The notes below the pieces were generated by a model. The model had not been told where the DNA came from, searched no databases, and saw only the letters and a program-made list of their open reading frames with translations. Shown here piece by piece: positions 44,073 through 55,362 of a stretch of DNA of 64,000 bases. Made by a program: the position numbers and the translations under genes. How positions within the stretch are numbered: position 1 is the stretch's first letter; each line of letters opens with the position of its first letter. The stretch spans positions 29,716,620 through 29,780,619 of the forward strand of contig JBANSL010000010.1 of assembly GCA_037127255.1 (NCBI GenBank). The letters are read 5' to 3'. Source of the DNA: Persicaria tinctoria. Its lineage: Eukaryota > Streptophyta > Magnoliopsida > Caryophyllales > Polygonaceae.

Positions 44073-46547
44073 ATGAAGAGGATGAAAACCATTGATTCGT
44101 TCTTAAAAAAAAAACAAGAAGAAACATCTACAAATCCTCCAATAGAAGTCAACGCTACTGCTACTGCTGCTCCATCAAGCTTTCCTGTCGACTCTACCGA
44201 GAATCCAGACATTCGAGAAGACTCAATTGCTGAGCAACAACAACCTCAACTCAATGTCGATGGCACTAATATAGAAAGGGATCCCGGTAAATGTCCATAT
44301 ATGTGGGATTATCCGGTCAACAAGCTCGATGAGATCAGACGTGCTTATTTGAATTTTGGACCTTATCAAATTCATCTTGAAAGTTTTCCAATGTCAGATT
44401 CAGGAAAGAACCGAGTTCGTCGATTTCAAGCGTCATGGTACACAAAGTTTTCTTCATGGCTTGAATATTCCCCCTCTACTGATGCAGCATATTGTTTACC
44501 TTGCTATTTGTTCACAATGAAGCCAATTCAACGGCCTGGGTGGGATGCATTTTGTGTGAAAGGATTTCGAAATTGGAAGAAGGTGAATGATGGGAAAAGA
44601 TGTGCATTTTTAAATCATATCGGGGAGGATCCCTGCTCACCTCATAATGTGGCTGTGCAAGCTTGTGATGATTTGTTAAAGCAGTCAAGACATATTGACA
44701 AAGTGATCTATGCGCAAACACGGGAGCAAATTTTAAACAATCAGCTGCGAGTGAAAACTTCAATTGATATTGTTCGTTACCTAGCAAGACAGGGATGCGC
44801 TTTTCGAGGCCACGATGAAACTTTGGAGTCAAAAAATCCAGGTAATTTCCTTGAGTTGATCAAACTTTTGGCTGCATATAATGAAAAGGTTGCACAAACT
44901 GTCTTAGAGAATGCTCCTAAACATGCCAAGTACACATCCCCTCTAATTCAAAAAGAAATTTTACAAGTAATGGCAAGCAAAGTGAGGAGTAAGATTCGTG
45001 AAGATATTGGGGATTCGAAGTACTGTATCATTGTTGATGAAGCCCGTGATGAGTCTAAAAGAGAACAAATGGCTCTTGTTTTGAGATTTGTCAATAGAGA
45101 AGGTGTTATAGAAGAGCGATTCTTCGATCTCTCTCATGTTAAAGACACTTCAGCAGCAACTCTAAAGAATGAAATTTGTGTCATTCTTTCTCGCCATTCA
45201 CTTGATGTACAAAATATTCGCGGACAAGGGTATGATGGAGCTAGCAATATGCGTGGAGAGTGGAAAGGATTGCAGGCTTTGTTTCTTAATGATTGTCCAT
45301 TTGCGTATTATGTGCATTGCTTTGCTCATAGATTGCAGTTGGCCCTAGTTGCTGCATCTCGTGAGGTAATTCCTGTCCATCAGTTCTTCTCCAATTTGAG
45401 TTGTGTTATCAATGTTGTTGCATCTTCTTGTAAACGCCATGATCAATTACATGATGCTCAAGTAGAAGAACTTGCTCATTTGTTATCTATTGGTGAACTT
45501 GAAAGTGGAAAGGGAGCAAATCAGGTTGGCACATTAGCAAGACCATGTGACACTCGATGGAGTTCACACTTTCATTCTCTTTGCAGCTTAATGCGGCTAT
45601 TTGGTCCAACTATTATAGTGCTTGAAAAAATTGAGAAAGAAAGCGCAACTTATCAACAAAGAGGAGATGCTAATGCAGCTAGCAAAATGATCACTTCATT
45701 TGAGTTTGTTTTTGTTATGCATCTGATGAAGGAGATTATGGGTATGACAAATGGTCTTTGTTTAGCCTTGCAGCAAAAGAATCAAGACATATCAAATGCT
45801 ATGCATTTGGTTTCAGATACAAAGAAAATGATTCAAAATTTTAGAGAAGATGGATGGGTCACCTTTCTTGACCAAGTTGTTTCATTCTCTACAAAATTTG
45901 AAGTTGATGTTCCTTGCATGGATGCCCCTTATTTTGAAGGGCGGAGCCGTCGTCGACAAAGAGATGTTACATTAGAGAACCATTTTCACTTTGATATATT
46001 TGTTGCTGCAATAGATGCTCAGATGCAAGAACTTGATTGCAGGTTTGGTGAGTCTGTTGTAGAGCTTTTAACTCTTAGCAGTGCTTTGGATCCAAGAAAT
46101 TCATACAAGTCGTTTGATATTGATGCCATCTGTTTACTCGTGGAGAAATATTACCCATGTGATTTTACAGATCAAGAGAAGATTGACTTGAGATATCAGT
46201 TGATCTCTTTTCAGATTGATGTGCATAATCATCCGGTCCTGCAGTCATTGTCATCTATTCAAGAGTTATGCATGAAGTTGGTGGAGACAGAGAGGGGAAC
46301 CAGATATTATCTATTTGATAGATTGATTCGCCTTGTTTTGACTCTTCCGGTGTCTACTGCTACTAGTGAAAGGGCATTTTCAGCAATGAAAATCATCAAA
46401 ACAAGATTGAGAAACAAGATGGAAGATGATTTTTTGGCAGATAACTTAGTTGTTTACATTGAAAGGGAAATGGTTAAGACCTTTACATCAGATGAAATTT
46501 TAGATGAATTTGCTTCTATGAAAGAACGTAGAGTACTATTTAGATAG
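44073..46547 (+). CDS. hAT-family transposase, zinc finger MYM1-like, 824 aa, intact
   Basis: Single-exon ORF with no break. A TTF/BED-like zinc-binding region contains YCLPCYLF (Cys 141 and 144) followed by GFRNWKKVN. Then comes the DUF4371-type catalytic core: IIVDEARDES (Asp about 322), GQGYDGASNM (Asp about 388), and the conserved YVHCFAHRLQLALV and ARPCDTRWSSHFHSL blocks. The C-terminal hAT dimerisation domain reads LPVSTATSERAFSAMKIIKT (Glu about 766). The three acidic residues fit the hAT DDE triad. Such proteins cut and paste hAT elements, and some have been domesticated. The start ATG at 44073 has another Met three codons later. A hAT-like right end lies 170 bp downstream (46720), but the left end was not found. 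It could therefore be an active autonomous copy, a dying one, or a host gene. Confidence 0.9.
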   Translation: MKRMKTIDSFLKKKQEETSTNPPIEVNATATAAPSSFPVDSTENPDIREDSIAEQQQPQLNVDGTNIERDPGKCPYMWDYPVNKLDEIRRAYLNFGPYQIHLESFPMSDSGKNRVRRFQASWYTKFSSWLEYSPSTDAAYCLPCYLFTMKPIQRPGWDAFCVKGFRNWKKVNDGKRCAFLNHIGEDPCSPHNVAVQACDDLLKQSRHIDKVIYAQTREQILNNQLRVKTSIDIVRYLARQGCAFRGHDETLESKNPGNFLELIKLLAAYNEKVAQTVLENAPKHAKYTSPLIQKEILQVMASKVRSKIREDIGDSKYCIIVDEARDESKREQMALVLRFVNREGVIEERFFDLSHVKDTSAATLKNEICVILSRHSLDVQNIRGQGYDGASNMRGEWKGLQALFLNDCPFAYYVHCFAHRLQLALVAASREVIPVHQFFSNLSCVINVVASSCKRHDQLHDAQVEELAHLLSIGELESGKGANQVGTLARPCDTRWSSHFHSLCSLMRLFGPTIIVLEKIEKESATYQQRGDANAASKMITSFEFVFVMHLMKEIMGMTNGLCLALQQKNQDISNAMHLVSDTKKMIQNFREDGWVTFLDQVVSFSTKFEVDVPCMDAPYFEGRSRRRQRDVTLENHFHFDIFVAAIDAQMQELDCRFGESVVELLTLSSALDPRNSYKSFDIDAICLLVEKYYPCDFTDQEKIDLRYQLISFQIDVHNHPVLQSLSSIQELCMKLVETERGTRYYLFDRLIRLVLTLPVSTATSERAFSAMKIIKTRLRNKMEDDFLADNLVVYIEREMVKTFTSDEILDEFASMKERRVLFR

Positions 46548-46699
46548 AATTCGCTATAATTTAGTTTTTGTATGGAGTTTTGGCATCAAGTCCCCTCCTA
46601 TATATGTATTTGTTTTTTCGTATAAATGAAAAAGGCGTAGGGATGAGCCTCCTAGCTTGACTAGGTTCCAAACCCTAAAAAAATGGCCCCTGCAAAACT

Positions 46700-46720
46700 T
46701 TTGCCCAGGTTCCGCCACTG
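46700..46720. mobile_element. Candidate hAT right terminus after the transposase gene
   Basis: CAGGTTCCGCCACTG ends at 46720. Read inward it is CAGTGGCGGAACCTG, a classic plant hAT end, and it is correctly placed to close the transposase-bearing element. The next 8 bases, CCAGTGGG, were not found as a duplication upstream. Confidence 0.45.
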
Positions 46721-46869
46721 CCAGTGGGTCGAGCCAGTCGGCGCAAGCCGGTTTACCTGGTGCGTGGCTCTTGCCGGTTGGGTCACGTGTCCGGGGTTTG
46801 CCATCAAAGGTGTGTTCTTTGTCATAAAAAAAAAAAAGAGACCGAACCACAATTCCTAGCACTTACGTA

Positions 46870-47544
46870 CAGGGGCGGAGCTGAGGGGGGGGACTAGTGG
46901 GGCACGTGCCCCCTCTCTCACCCGACGAACTACTTAGGTGTATTCTCCTCGTCGGTAGCTTCGTTTTGATATATAATACGCCTTAATCCGATATCTGAGT
47001 AAAAAGTTATGAATATTTAAAAATTCAGGGCATATTAATCACTTTAATTTTATTTCAATAGGCTATAATGTTATTATATTTTACTTAAATTAACATTTAT
47101 ATACTATACTTTATCTCGAGAGCTTCGAAATGAGAGGTTATACTAATTATTCCGACAATTAGATAAAAAGTTACGCAAATTTAAAATTTTTATATCTGGT
47201 TACACATATATTATATGTTCTGAGTACAATAAATTATACTAGTACTTAACTAGGGTTTTTATTTGAGCCAAACAAGTCTAGTATTAATATTTGATAATAT
47301 TTAGCTCATTTAGAAACAAGTCAAGCTAGATTAGAACCTATATTTGAAATTGAGCTCATACTCGACTTTTTTTTAGGCGCAAAATAATAATAATAGCGTT
47401 TTATCATAAACCGGTGATATTTTATCTTAAAATAACATCATTAATTATCGTATTATATATAATTCTTCATGTAAATTTAATCCAAAACAATATCGTACAT
47501 TTCTGACGGTACCCCCCTCCGAAAATTTTCTGGCTCCGCCACTG
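46870..47544. mobile_element. Non-autonomous hAT element
   Basis: CAGGGGCGGAGCTGAG at the left and CTGGCTCCGCCACTG at the right, with perfect 8-bp duplications CTTACGTA (46862-46869, 47545-47552). 675 bp, no ORF. Same family as 39898-40595. Confidence 0.95.
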
Positions 47545-47552
47545 CTTACGTA

Positions 47553-48578
47553 GATACACTATATATACTCTTGGATTCTCTCATTAGTTTCTTTGAGAGC
47601 ATTGGTTCACTTGATTTCTTGGACACCATTATCTTTTAGTCCCATTTGCATTGTCTTTCGACTTTCGTGTGTCTATATTGTGTTTTTTCTTTCTTCGCGT
47701 CTCTTGTTTTATGACGGTCTATTCGTCAGTCAATTTTTCCCATCTTTCAAAGTATTGGATTTCTCGATACTTCGAATCCTTTCTTTTTAAAAATAAAAAT
47801 AAAAAATCTCCAGCTATCAATTTTAAAACTAGTACTTTTTCCGAACCTTATTCGGGTTTTTTCGATATATTTTCGATCGAACGTCAATTTTCAACCAATA
47901 TACTTCTCACCTTGTTGTTCTTCGAAATCTTTGGTTGTCATGGTGAATTATTTTATCTAGACAATTGATACTCTAAATTTGATAAAGAATAGTAGATCGA
48001 TCATCGATCGCTTTCACACCTCTTCTAACATGCACTCTATTTGGAAGCAAAGAAAAAAGAGTATTATAGTTCTTGACCTAAGAAAACTGAGTCCGGATTC
48101 TCAATGTCACTTTCAATGTTACATAACATATTATATCTCTCAAATTAGTCTAAATTATAAACCAATTTGAGAAAAAAAATACCATAGATTCATCAATACC
48201 ATTTTCTTATAATTTCAAGTTGCATCTTCTTATGAGAAAATTAATCAGGACAAATAAAAATCGCAACAAATATTCATATATACATGTGAAGAGGAGGTGT
48301 GTTCACTGGTATACATAGTTATTACTTAAAATTTTATGGTTTTTAAAGTTTTACGGATTTCACACTGACATGTATTATTATAATATATACTTCACATTGA
48401 AGAAGATATTCAAACTCATTCATCTAATATCCTTGAAAAAACACTTTAAAGTAATAAATAAACACAACATAGCAATGTCTATATATAATTGGAAGAATAG
48501 CAAAAAATACCCAAATCCTTAGGAGATTTGCAAATATGTCTATCCTATAATTTGATAAGATATATATATATATATATA
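47553..48578. other. Intergenic AT-rich DNA
   Basis: No supported gene. A short TA run lies at 48558-48578. Confidence 0.5.
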
Positions 48579-49975
48579 GGGGAAGGTTCAAGTGGAAACA
48601 CCCCTTACCATAGAAACACACTTATTGTGGAAACTTTTAATCTTAACCTTTCCTCTTACATGAATGGCTATTAAAATTCCATCCACTAAAGATTAAAATA
48701 AAAGCAAAATAAACAGCAGTAGATTGAAACCAAACCCTAAACCCAACCATCAGATCCGCCCCTAACACTGAACTCGTCCAAAACCCATTAGATCCGAAAT
48801 CAACCCCAATTCAAACACAAATCTGAAACCAAAAACCAGAGAATCAATATAGATTGAAAGGAGATGTTGCTCCCGTCCCGTCCCTAGCAAAAACAAACAA
48901 AAATCCAGTAAAAAAGAAAAATAAGAGGAAGGAAAGATGGAATGAAGGCAAACGAAGAAGCACAGAGATGAAAGACGGGCTGATTTGGGGTTCTTCTAGA
49001 GTTTCAGCGCGACGGGGCCCTCTTCCTCTTCCTGCCGGACTATGACGGCGTCCAGCGCCCTCCTCCCTCTGGTCGTAATAATTCACGGCTCACCCTCTCC
49101 TTACTCTTACGGAGGGTGGCAATTTTGAAATTAATGGGAACTTTAAGCCTTTCAATGAAAACTATAAAAAAAATCAGCAAACCCTTCTCTCTTTCATTCC
49201 ACTTCGCTCTCCGCTTCTTTCCTCTTCCTCGAGTGCGCCTCTTTCCTCTTCCTCAATCGCGGGCTCGCTGCAAGCCTCCTCCCACTTCATTCCCGCCGCC
49301 TCTTTTCCTCTTCCTCGGTCGCTCTACGCCTTTGCCTCAGTAGTTACCCGCCTCTACCTCGGTCGCTCACCGCATCTTCCCTATTCGCCTAAATCTGTCA
49401 ATAAATTGGGATTTCTTGTTTGATTCGATTTTGATTTTTGATAGGGAGCAACCAGCAAGGCATAGAAGACGAAGGACGGAGATTGGGAGAGAGCAAGGCT
49501 ACTTGTCAGGTCCGCATTTTGATTTTGAAAAAAATTAATCGAATTCGTTTAGGGTTATGATTTAATGTCGGAATTAGATTTTGATAAAATTAGTCAGATT
49601 CGATTATGAGTATGCTATTGCTTCACTGTTATGAGAAACTTTTTGAGTTCCAGTTAATCAAGTTTGGGAAATTTTGGGAAATTTTTGCTCCAAATTTTGG
49701 TATGAGAGTATTATGGCATGATTTAGCTCCAAAATTTTGGAAAATTTTAGAGTTTCAGTTTATCAAGTTTCTGAGAAACAATATGACATTATTATGGTAT
49801 GATAGTATTCTAGTATGGTTTTTGTGTTATTTGGTCAGCAGAGAGAGTTGATCATCAACTTATTTGTTTTTGTGAAATGTGAGGCTATATTCTTCTATTT
49901 GTTTTTGTGAAATGTGAGGCTATATTCTTCTCTGACTTGAATATATTCTGATATAGTTGTCTGTGAATAATTTTG
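48579..49975. other. Possible TA-targeted element and leader-like sequence
   Basis: GGGGAAGGTTCAAGTGGAAA starts directly after a TA run, like the left end of the element at 2849, but no right end was found. From about 49170 to 49400 the plus strand is rich in CTTTCCTCTTCCTC, as in a plant 5' UTR, followed by an intron-like stretch. No coding exon follows that I can support. Confidence 0.35.
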
Positions 49976-50109
49976 CCTATAGTATTGTTGCTATTGAGAA
50001 GTGAAATTGAGAAAATTATTAAGTGAAATTGAGAAGTGCAAGCATACAACAAACATTTGAAAGAGCAATGTGCTATTTTTGCTATTCTAGCTCTGGTATG
50101 TTTTTTCAA

Positions 50110-50176
50110 GTCTATTAGCTCAATGAAGAGCAGTGTGTTATTATACACATGATATGGGTTCGAATCCCATATAGAC
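50110..50176 (+). ncRNA. tRNA-like unit, plus strand
   Basis: GTCTATTAGCTCAATGAAGA at the start and ATGGGTTCGAATCCCATATA near the end give a 7-base acceptor stem (one mismatch), a 4-bp D stem GCTC/GAGC, and a perfect T stem ATGGG/CCCAT with loop TTCGAAT. The anticodon arm TGTGT/ACACA leaves a non-standard loop. It is therefore probably a tRNA-derived sequence rather than a working tRNA gene. The B box GGTTCGAATCC is perfect. Confidence 0.5.
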
Positions 50177-50515
50177 TTTCTCTACACAACAAATATAAGA
50201 AACAAACAGAAAACAAACATCTGAAATGTGAAATAATTTATGAGAAACAATGACAGTAGCTGAAAAATAGAAGCAATAAATCTAATCTGATTTTTTTCCT
50301 GTTGTATGAGAAACAATATGATAGAGTACTTGTTCGAATAAGTGATCAGCAAACTGCCTCTTTTCCTTGTTTTTTCCTTTGACTGTAATCTAAATTTAAT
50401 CTTATTCTTTTCCTGTCTTGTGATACTTTGTTGCCATATTGTTGTTTAGGACAACTTTGTTTAGATTGTTGTTTATGAATAACAACTCGATTAGTGCCAT
50501 ATAGGTTTAGAGAAA

Positions 50516-50583
50516 GCCTATGTGGGATTCGAACCCACATCATGTGTATAATAACACATTGCTCTTCCGTTGAGCTAATAGAC
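50516..50583 (-). ncRNA. tRNA-like unit, minus strand
   Basis: The minus strand reads GTCTATTAGCTCAACGGAAG at the start and GTGGGTTCGAATCCCACATA near the end. The A box TAGCTCAACGG and B box GGTTCGAATCC match Pol III consensus. The anticodon stem ATGTG/CACAT encloses an 8-base loop, not 7. It is closely related to the plus-strand unit at 50110-50176. Confidence 0.5.
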
Positions 50584-50815
50584 TTTAAAAATATTCATAA
50601 ACCCATAACTCTTCAATTACACTACTTAATGAAACAAAGCAAATTGCACTTCTCAATTTCACTTCTCAGTTTCAGTTCTTATTTTCTTACCCATACCTCT
50701 TCAAACAGAGCAAAAAAAAAAAAAGATGGCAGTCAGTCAGCCAATTTCACTTCTCAGTCTATTTGATGCAAAACAAATAGACGACAAAAACAACAAATAA
50801 TAATACATGTCACGT

Positions 50816-50882
50816 TATGGCTATCCTATAAAATAAATTGAACAACACGAATACTGTGTGTTATGAGCTATGGCTATCCTAT
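50816..50882. repeat. 53-bp tandem duplication, target of the CACTA insertion
   Basis: TATGGCTATCCTATAAAATA and 33 more bases form a unit at 50816-50868. A second unit starts at 50869 and is split by the CACTA element; its remainder continues at 56612-56653. TAT is duplicated at the insertion. Confidence 0.85.
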
Positions 50883-51239
50883 CACTACTAGAAATTTGTG
50901 ATTTAACATCGGGTAATAGCCGATGTCTTTCAAAAAAAAAATCGATGTCTATGTGGGTGTTGTAAAAAGTCAAAAGTTTTTCACATCGGCCAAAGCCCGA
51001 TGTCTATATAATTTATAACATCGTTTCTTATTATAAAAACGATATGTTTAATACTTTATAACATCAGTTGTATAGAAATCCTACATATGTATATTCATTT
51101 TCTCTCTATAATTTGGAATATTATTTTTCACCACAAAATATGGATATATGGAATAAATACAAAACCGATGTTATTAGGTATATTGAAATCATTTTTTGGT
51201 TTTAAAACCGTTGTTTATATATAGTAAAGGCATCCTAAA

Positions 51240-51490
51240 TTATTAGTGAATCAGATGTGTTTAGTTTGTAAAACTGGTGTGTTTAGGTCGTAAAAATGAT
51301 GTGTTTAGTTTATAAAAATGATGTGTTTAGTTCGTAAAACTGATTTTTTTGTACGTAAAGTTGATGTGTTTAATTCGTAAAACTAATGTTTTTAGTACAT
51401 AACATTGATGTTTTTAGTTTGTAAAACTGATGTCTTTCGTTACAATAACCCGTCGTCTATTGCTCGTAAATCCGATGTGCTAGCTTATGA
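51240..51490. repeat. Short tandem repeat array in the CACTA element
   Basis: About nine degenerate units of roughly 25-29 bp following the pattern GATGTGTTTAGTTCGTAAAA. This is a likely subterminal repeat region for transposase binding. Confidence 0.8.
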
Positions 51491-51654
51491 ACCGAAGCAA
51501 TTTGGTTCATAAACCCAATATCCTGTCTATATATATATACACACACTAGACCACAATTTACATATATAACAAAATTTCATTCATTATTCAAAATTTACAT
51601 ATACAATAAAATGTCAAAAACTAATATACAATAGAAAGAACAATAAACTATATA

Positions 51655-52619
51655 TTAATGATAACGACACAGGTCAAATATAGCCCTCACCAACTTGTGT
51701 TGGACACGATCATGTTGTCTAGACACAATGCCTTGTGCGTATTTATAGATTTCTTCATCAAGCCAGTTGAGTGACCGAATCTTCTGGAGAGTTGATTTAG
51801 GTACAGTTACACGTGCCTGTACAAATTAATCGGCCACAACAAAGATCGGGAGGTGAACATCAAATACAATGAAACTTTGACAGATGAAGAAATATATAGC
51901 TATTTCTAATGAAATCCCAATCATTATGCATCTTTGGACATCAGCAACCAGGACCAGTTAAATATGAATCATCCCCAAATAAAAATAAAACATATCTTAT
52001 GTTAAAAACAGAATATGATTTTAGCAGTTGGCATTCTTCGACATTATCATCTCCAGTATAATGTGAATTCCAGATTCAAAAGCATATGAACAATCAGGGC
52101 ATGTGAGCCAAGTGATATAAAAATATGAGTACTACCACAAACATAACCAGAATTAGGTCAAATGATGAATCATTTCATGCAAGCAAGTATACCTTCTTTG
52201 TGAAGTTTACATGGTGTATTCTTGTCAGAGAACGAACTCGACGGACTGATTGTGACTTCCAGAGTTGAGCAATGCAAGTTTCATAAGCTTCCATGAGCTC
52301 TTCAACTGACATCTTTAACAATAGAATACATGTGTCAGTGCTATAAGACATGGTTGAGCAGAGCAACGCGTAGATTTGGATACATAGCCAAAAGAAAGGA
52401 GCTTACATTTTTGCGAATTACTTCAGATATACCAGGCGAGGCGATGTTAGTACTTTGATGGTCAATGGGGCCAATCTGTGGTGAAAATAGAATAAGTTGT
52501 AAGAATGCTTAACAAGTGACAACTGATCTCTAGATGTTCTATACAAAGAACAGGACTACTGAAGCCAACCTGATTATGATCATATTCAGAATCAGAATAT
52601 GCAAATGAAGAGTTCCCCT
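51655..52619 (-). pseudogene. TPST: Tyrosylprotein sulfotransferase-like C-terminal fragment, four exons
   Basis: Minus-strand exons 52619-52570, 52475-52407, 52312-52193 and 51816-51655 each have GT-AG borders. They join in one open frame of about 132 residues to a TAA. Key blocks: SVEELMEAYETCIAQLWKSQ, RRVRSLTRIHHVNFTKK, and ARVTVPKSTLQKIRSLNWLD followed by EEIYKYAQGIVSRQH. The LMEAYExCI...RIxPxNFTKxAR...SLNxLDxELYxYAQ pattern is what I recall of the plant tyrosylprotein sulfotransferase C-terminus. This family is a Golgi enzyme that sulfates tyrosines of peptide hormones. The catalytic part is absent. The fragment lies inside a CACTA element, so it is a captured copy, although its frame is still open. 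Confidence 0.65.
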
Positions 52620-53256
52620 CTGCATGAACAGTAAAGGTCCAACATCAGGTACATTAATCAGCAATGTTAGAAATAAGAAAGGTAAAATAAAAATAAAAAA
52701 ACACCTAAAATCCAAAGACTACTATCCCATATTTGGAACCTGTGTTTTGAGTTTAGACAGAAAATGAATCAAAACTTGGATGGTGGCACAGTGCACTCAT
52801 GATTCATCAATTCTTGTTCTTGATTCCTAAGTCCACAACACTGAACAAGGAGGCATCTTGATCATTCAATTAACAGGGTGTTCAAGTAATGATGGGCATT
52901 TGCAAAGACAAAATCATACTGATAAATAATGGAGTTCAGCTGTGAAAATGCACGGGTGTGAACGTGACTCGTACCAAATCAACAAGGTGTTCAAGTATGC
53001 TTGCCACATGCCGCACAATACAAGTATTTGACACTTACCTCAACAAACACGGATTTCAACTGAAAACAGCCAAAATGATGGGGTTTATGTTTACCATCTG
53101 TGTGTGTTACTGTATTTTCTTTTCCTTTTTTTTTGGTTTTGCTAAACAGTTTCAGATATGAAGCTTAAAATGCAAAAGTTATAAGTCAGATGTATTACTT
53201 AACTATAGTTGTATCAACACATCAAACATGGTTCAGAGAGGGTAAATATAAATTAC

Positions 53257-53997
53257 CAGTAGATCAACCCAAGGACTAGCTCCAACATGGAAAATCCCAA
53301 AAGAACCTGAAAAATAAAGAGATCAAACATGGATTTAAATATGGTTTGAACATAACATAGTGTACGTGTCATTAACAATAATAGCTAGTATTCCTTAACA
53401 AAGAGGAATCTTCATCATGCAAGTTGCATTTGTATAACATGAATGAGTTGTAAGTGTAAACCACATGTAGGTTCAATTAAAGCATGCCATGCATCTTTAT
53501 TATATGCTAACACTAGGTTCATGAGAAGACATGAAAGCTTTTAACGTATGTTGCATGAGAAGACATGAAAGCTTTTAAATTCCTACATGAAAAGCAATCC
53601 TTGCAAAGCAAAGATAAAGTAATACAAAATCTCTGATTAAAATAATATGAAGAAATAACTTTCAAGACTAAAAGAGTGGTTTCGTATTTCAAAGTATCCA
53701 TTTAACATAAAAGGAAAAGAAAGAAGACATTGGTATCTTACCCATGGAAGATAAGCTGCTATAAATGTAAAGAGGCCCAAGAAAAACATATGGATATATG
53801 GGTTTTGCTTGCTCCATACATAAACCTACAAACTGACAATTAGATACGGAACAAATACATAACTAGAAACAGTATCAATCAATCATGAAAACATTAATAA
53901 GGTAAACTAAACTAACCATCATGAATGTCAAAGCGTTGCTAAGGAATATAATTCTTGCAAATGATTCTGACAGATATGGTGTCAAGACACACTTTTC
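53257..53997 (-). pseudogene. DER2: Derlin-2-like fragment, three exons
   Basis: Minus-strand exons 53997-53917, 53825-53742 and 53306-53257 encode LTPYLSESFARIIFLSNALT, then VYVWSKQNPYIHMFFLGLFT and FIAAYLPW, then VLLGFSML. These match the central and C-terminal transmembrane part of plant Derlin-2/Derlin-1-like proteins, which work in ER-associated degradation. The third exon then reads GASPWVDLL in another frame. It is 50 nt where 54 are needed, so four bases are missing. The N-terminal exons and the C-terminal tail are absent. Exon borders are kept, so capture was from genomic DNA. Inside the CACTA element. Confidence 0.85.
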
Positions 53998-55142
53998 CTA
54001 AATTCAAAATAAAGGTGTCAAGAAAGAACTAGACAAGCATAACAAACTCACTAGTCAATACTGGATTCTTGCTAGAAGAACAAGTAGTAGTTAGTACAAA
54101 TAACGCATCAGGTCAAGAGTATCTAGAAATCTATCTTTGTATTGTTGCTTTTGCCTTTGGCTTTAGGATTTCCCTACTGGATTTGGGAGTAAACTCCAAA
54201 GGGCTACCTCTAGCTCTGGGTTATCTCATGTGTGTGCATGTGTTTTGTTGATTCCTGATTTCTAACTCTATCAAACTATACAAGTAAATGTGTAAGGTTA
54301 CCAGTGAAAGATAAAATTTATTAAAAACTCAACAAGGTTGAACAACTACTGAACTAAACAAAGATAACTAAATCCATTGGAATCACAAAAGGAATAGATC
54401 AAAACAACATAAAACCAAAGAATTACTTGCCCATTTCCTTTTATTGGTATTCACATTGACTTACCGTGGTCAACTCAGAAAGCAACTCCATCAAAAATCA
54501 TGGTAACTCACTGGAAACAACTAACCGCTAGCCTCCAGACCGTCTCTGCGCTGTAAGTGGTGTCTGAGGGGAGGATAAGCCTATTATCCTGTTGTATTCT
54601 GAAATACAAACGAAAACAAAATCATTGGCTTTATGAAAAATCTCATATCTTTGCTATTAATCTTGTAAAAGAGACTCGGACTAGCCTATGAAATCATATT
54701 ATCTAGTTGAACCATATGTTTCACCATGCTGATCTTAGGCTTTCCCTGAAGCATAAACAGAAAGATCACTTGAGAGAGTGAAAAATGTAGACACTAAGCT
54801 TGTGGAGATTTCAGAGTAATCATTAATTTAGCATTTTGTTTCAGTAATTTGGAATTTGAGGGCAACACACTCTACAGGGAGAGGGAGAGAGCACCTTGGA
54901 TGAAATATGGACTTGAGCTTTAGATAAGGAGGTTAAGCTGGCAGCTTTCCACGTTTGTGAGCAGCTGAGTAATCGTTTTCAGGTGAGGAACACTACAAAC
55001 ATTTGAGCAAATTCAAGCAGTAAAAAAAAGTGAAGTCCTCCTGCTCAACCAATTCTCATGACAACACATACAGACAAAGGAAATGGTGTAATCTAATTAT
55101 ATAACAACAAGAACAAAGAAACGGAGTGCATAGTGTAGAACC

Positions 55143-55362
55143 TGTGCAACCCCAGTTCCATATGAGCATCCAAGGATGATATCACTAAAGGCGGCTGCTC
55201 TAATATCTGTATCAGTATTACCTCTTGTAATTCAAAATGATATCATTTTACAGGTGAAGAGGAGTAATCCCAATCTCAGGAATATGCTACATACTTGTCC
55301 AGTGTTCTTGATAGTTTTCGCCTTTTCAAGAAGGCTTTTTGGAAGCTTTGCCAAGCGAGCCT
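55143..55362 (-). pseudogene. Two captured exons of an unrecognised gene
   Basis: On the minus strand, after acceptor TTGCAG, an exon reads ARLAKLPKSLLEKAKTIKNT with a donor GTATGT. Further on, after GATACAG, a second reads IRAAAFSDIILGCSYGTGVA with donor GTTCTA. Both look coding by composition. I do not recognise the protein and cannot say whether both come from one gene. Confidence 0.4.

Larger units (their letters stand above)
49996..50690. repeat. Inverted repeat carrying two tRNA-like units
   Basis: Arms at about 49996-50190 and 50500-50690 are inverted copies. The outer parts share GAAGTGAAATTGAGAA (inverted: TTCTCAATTTCACTTC) and the inner parts hold the tRNA-like units listed separately. 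The spacer is AT-rich. It could be a SINE pair in opposite orientation or a fold-back element. Confidence 0.65.

Noticed and set aside
50110..50583. Functional tRNA genes
   Set aside because: Anticodon loops are not 7 bases and acceptor stems mismatch; more likely tRNA-derived repeats.
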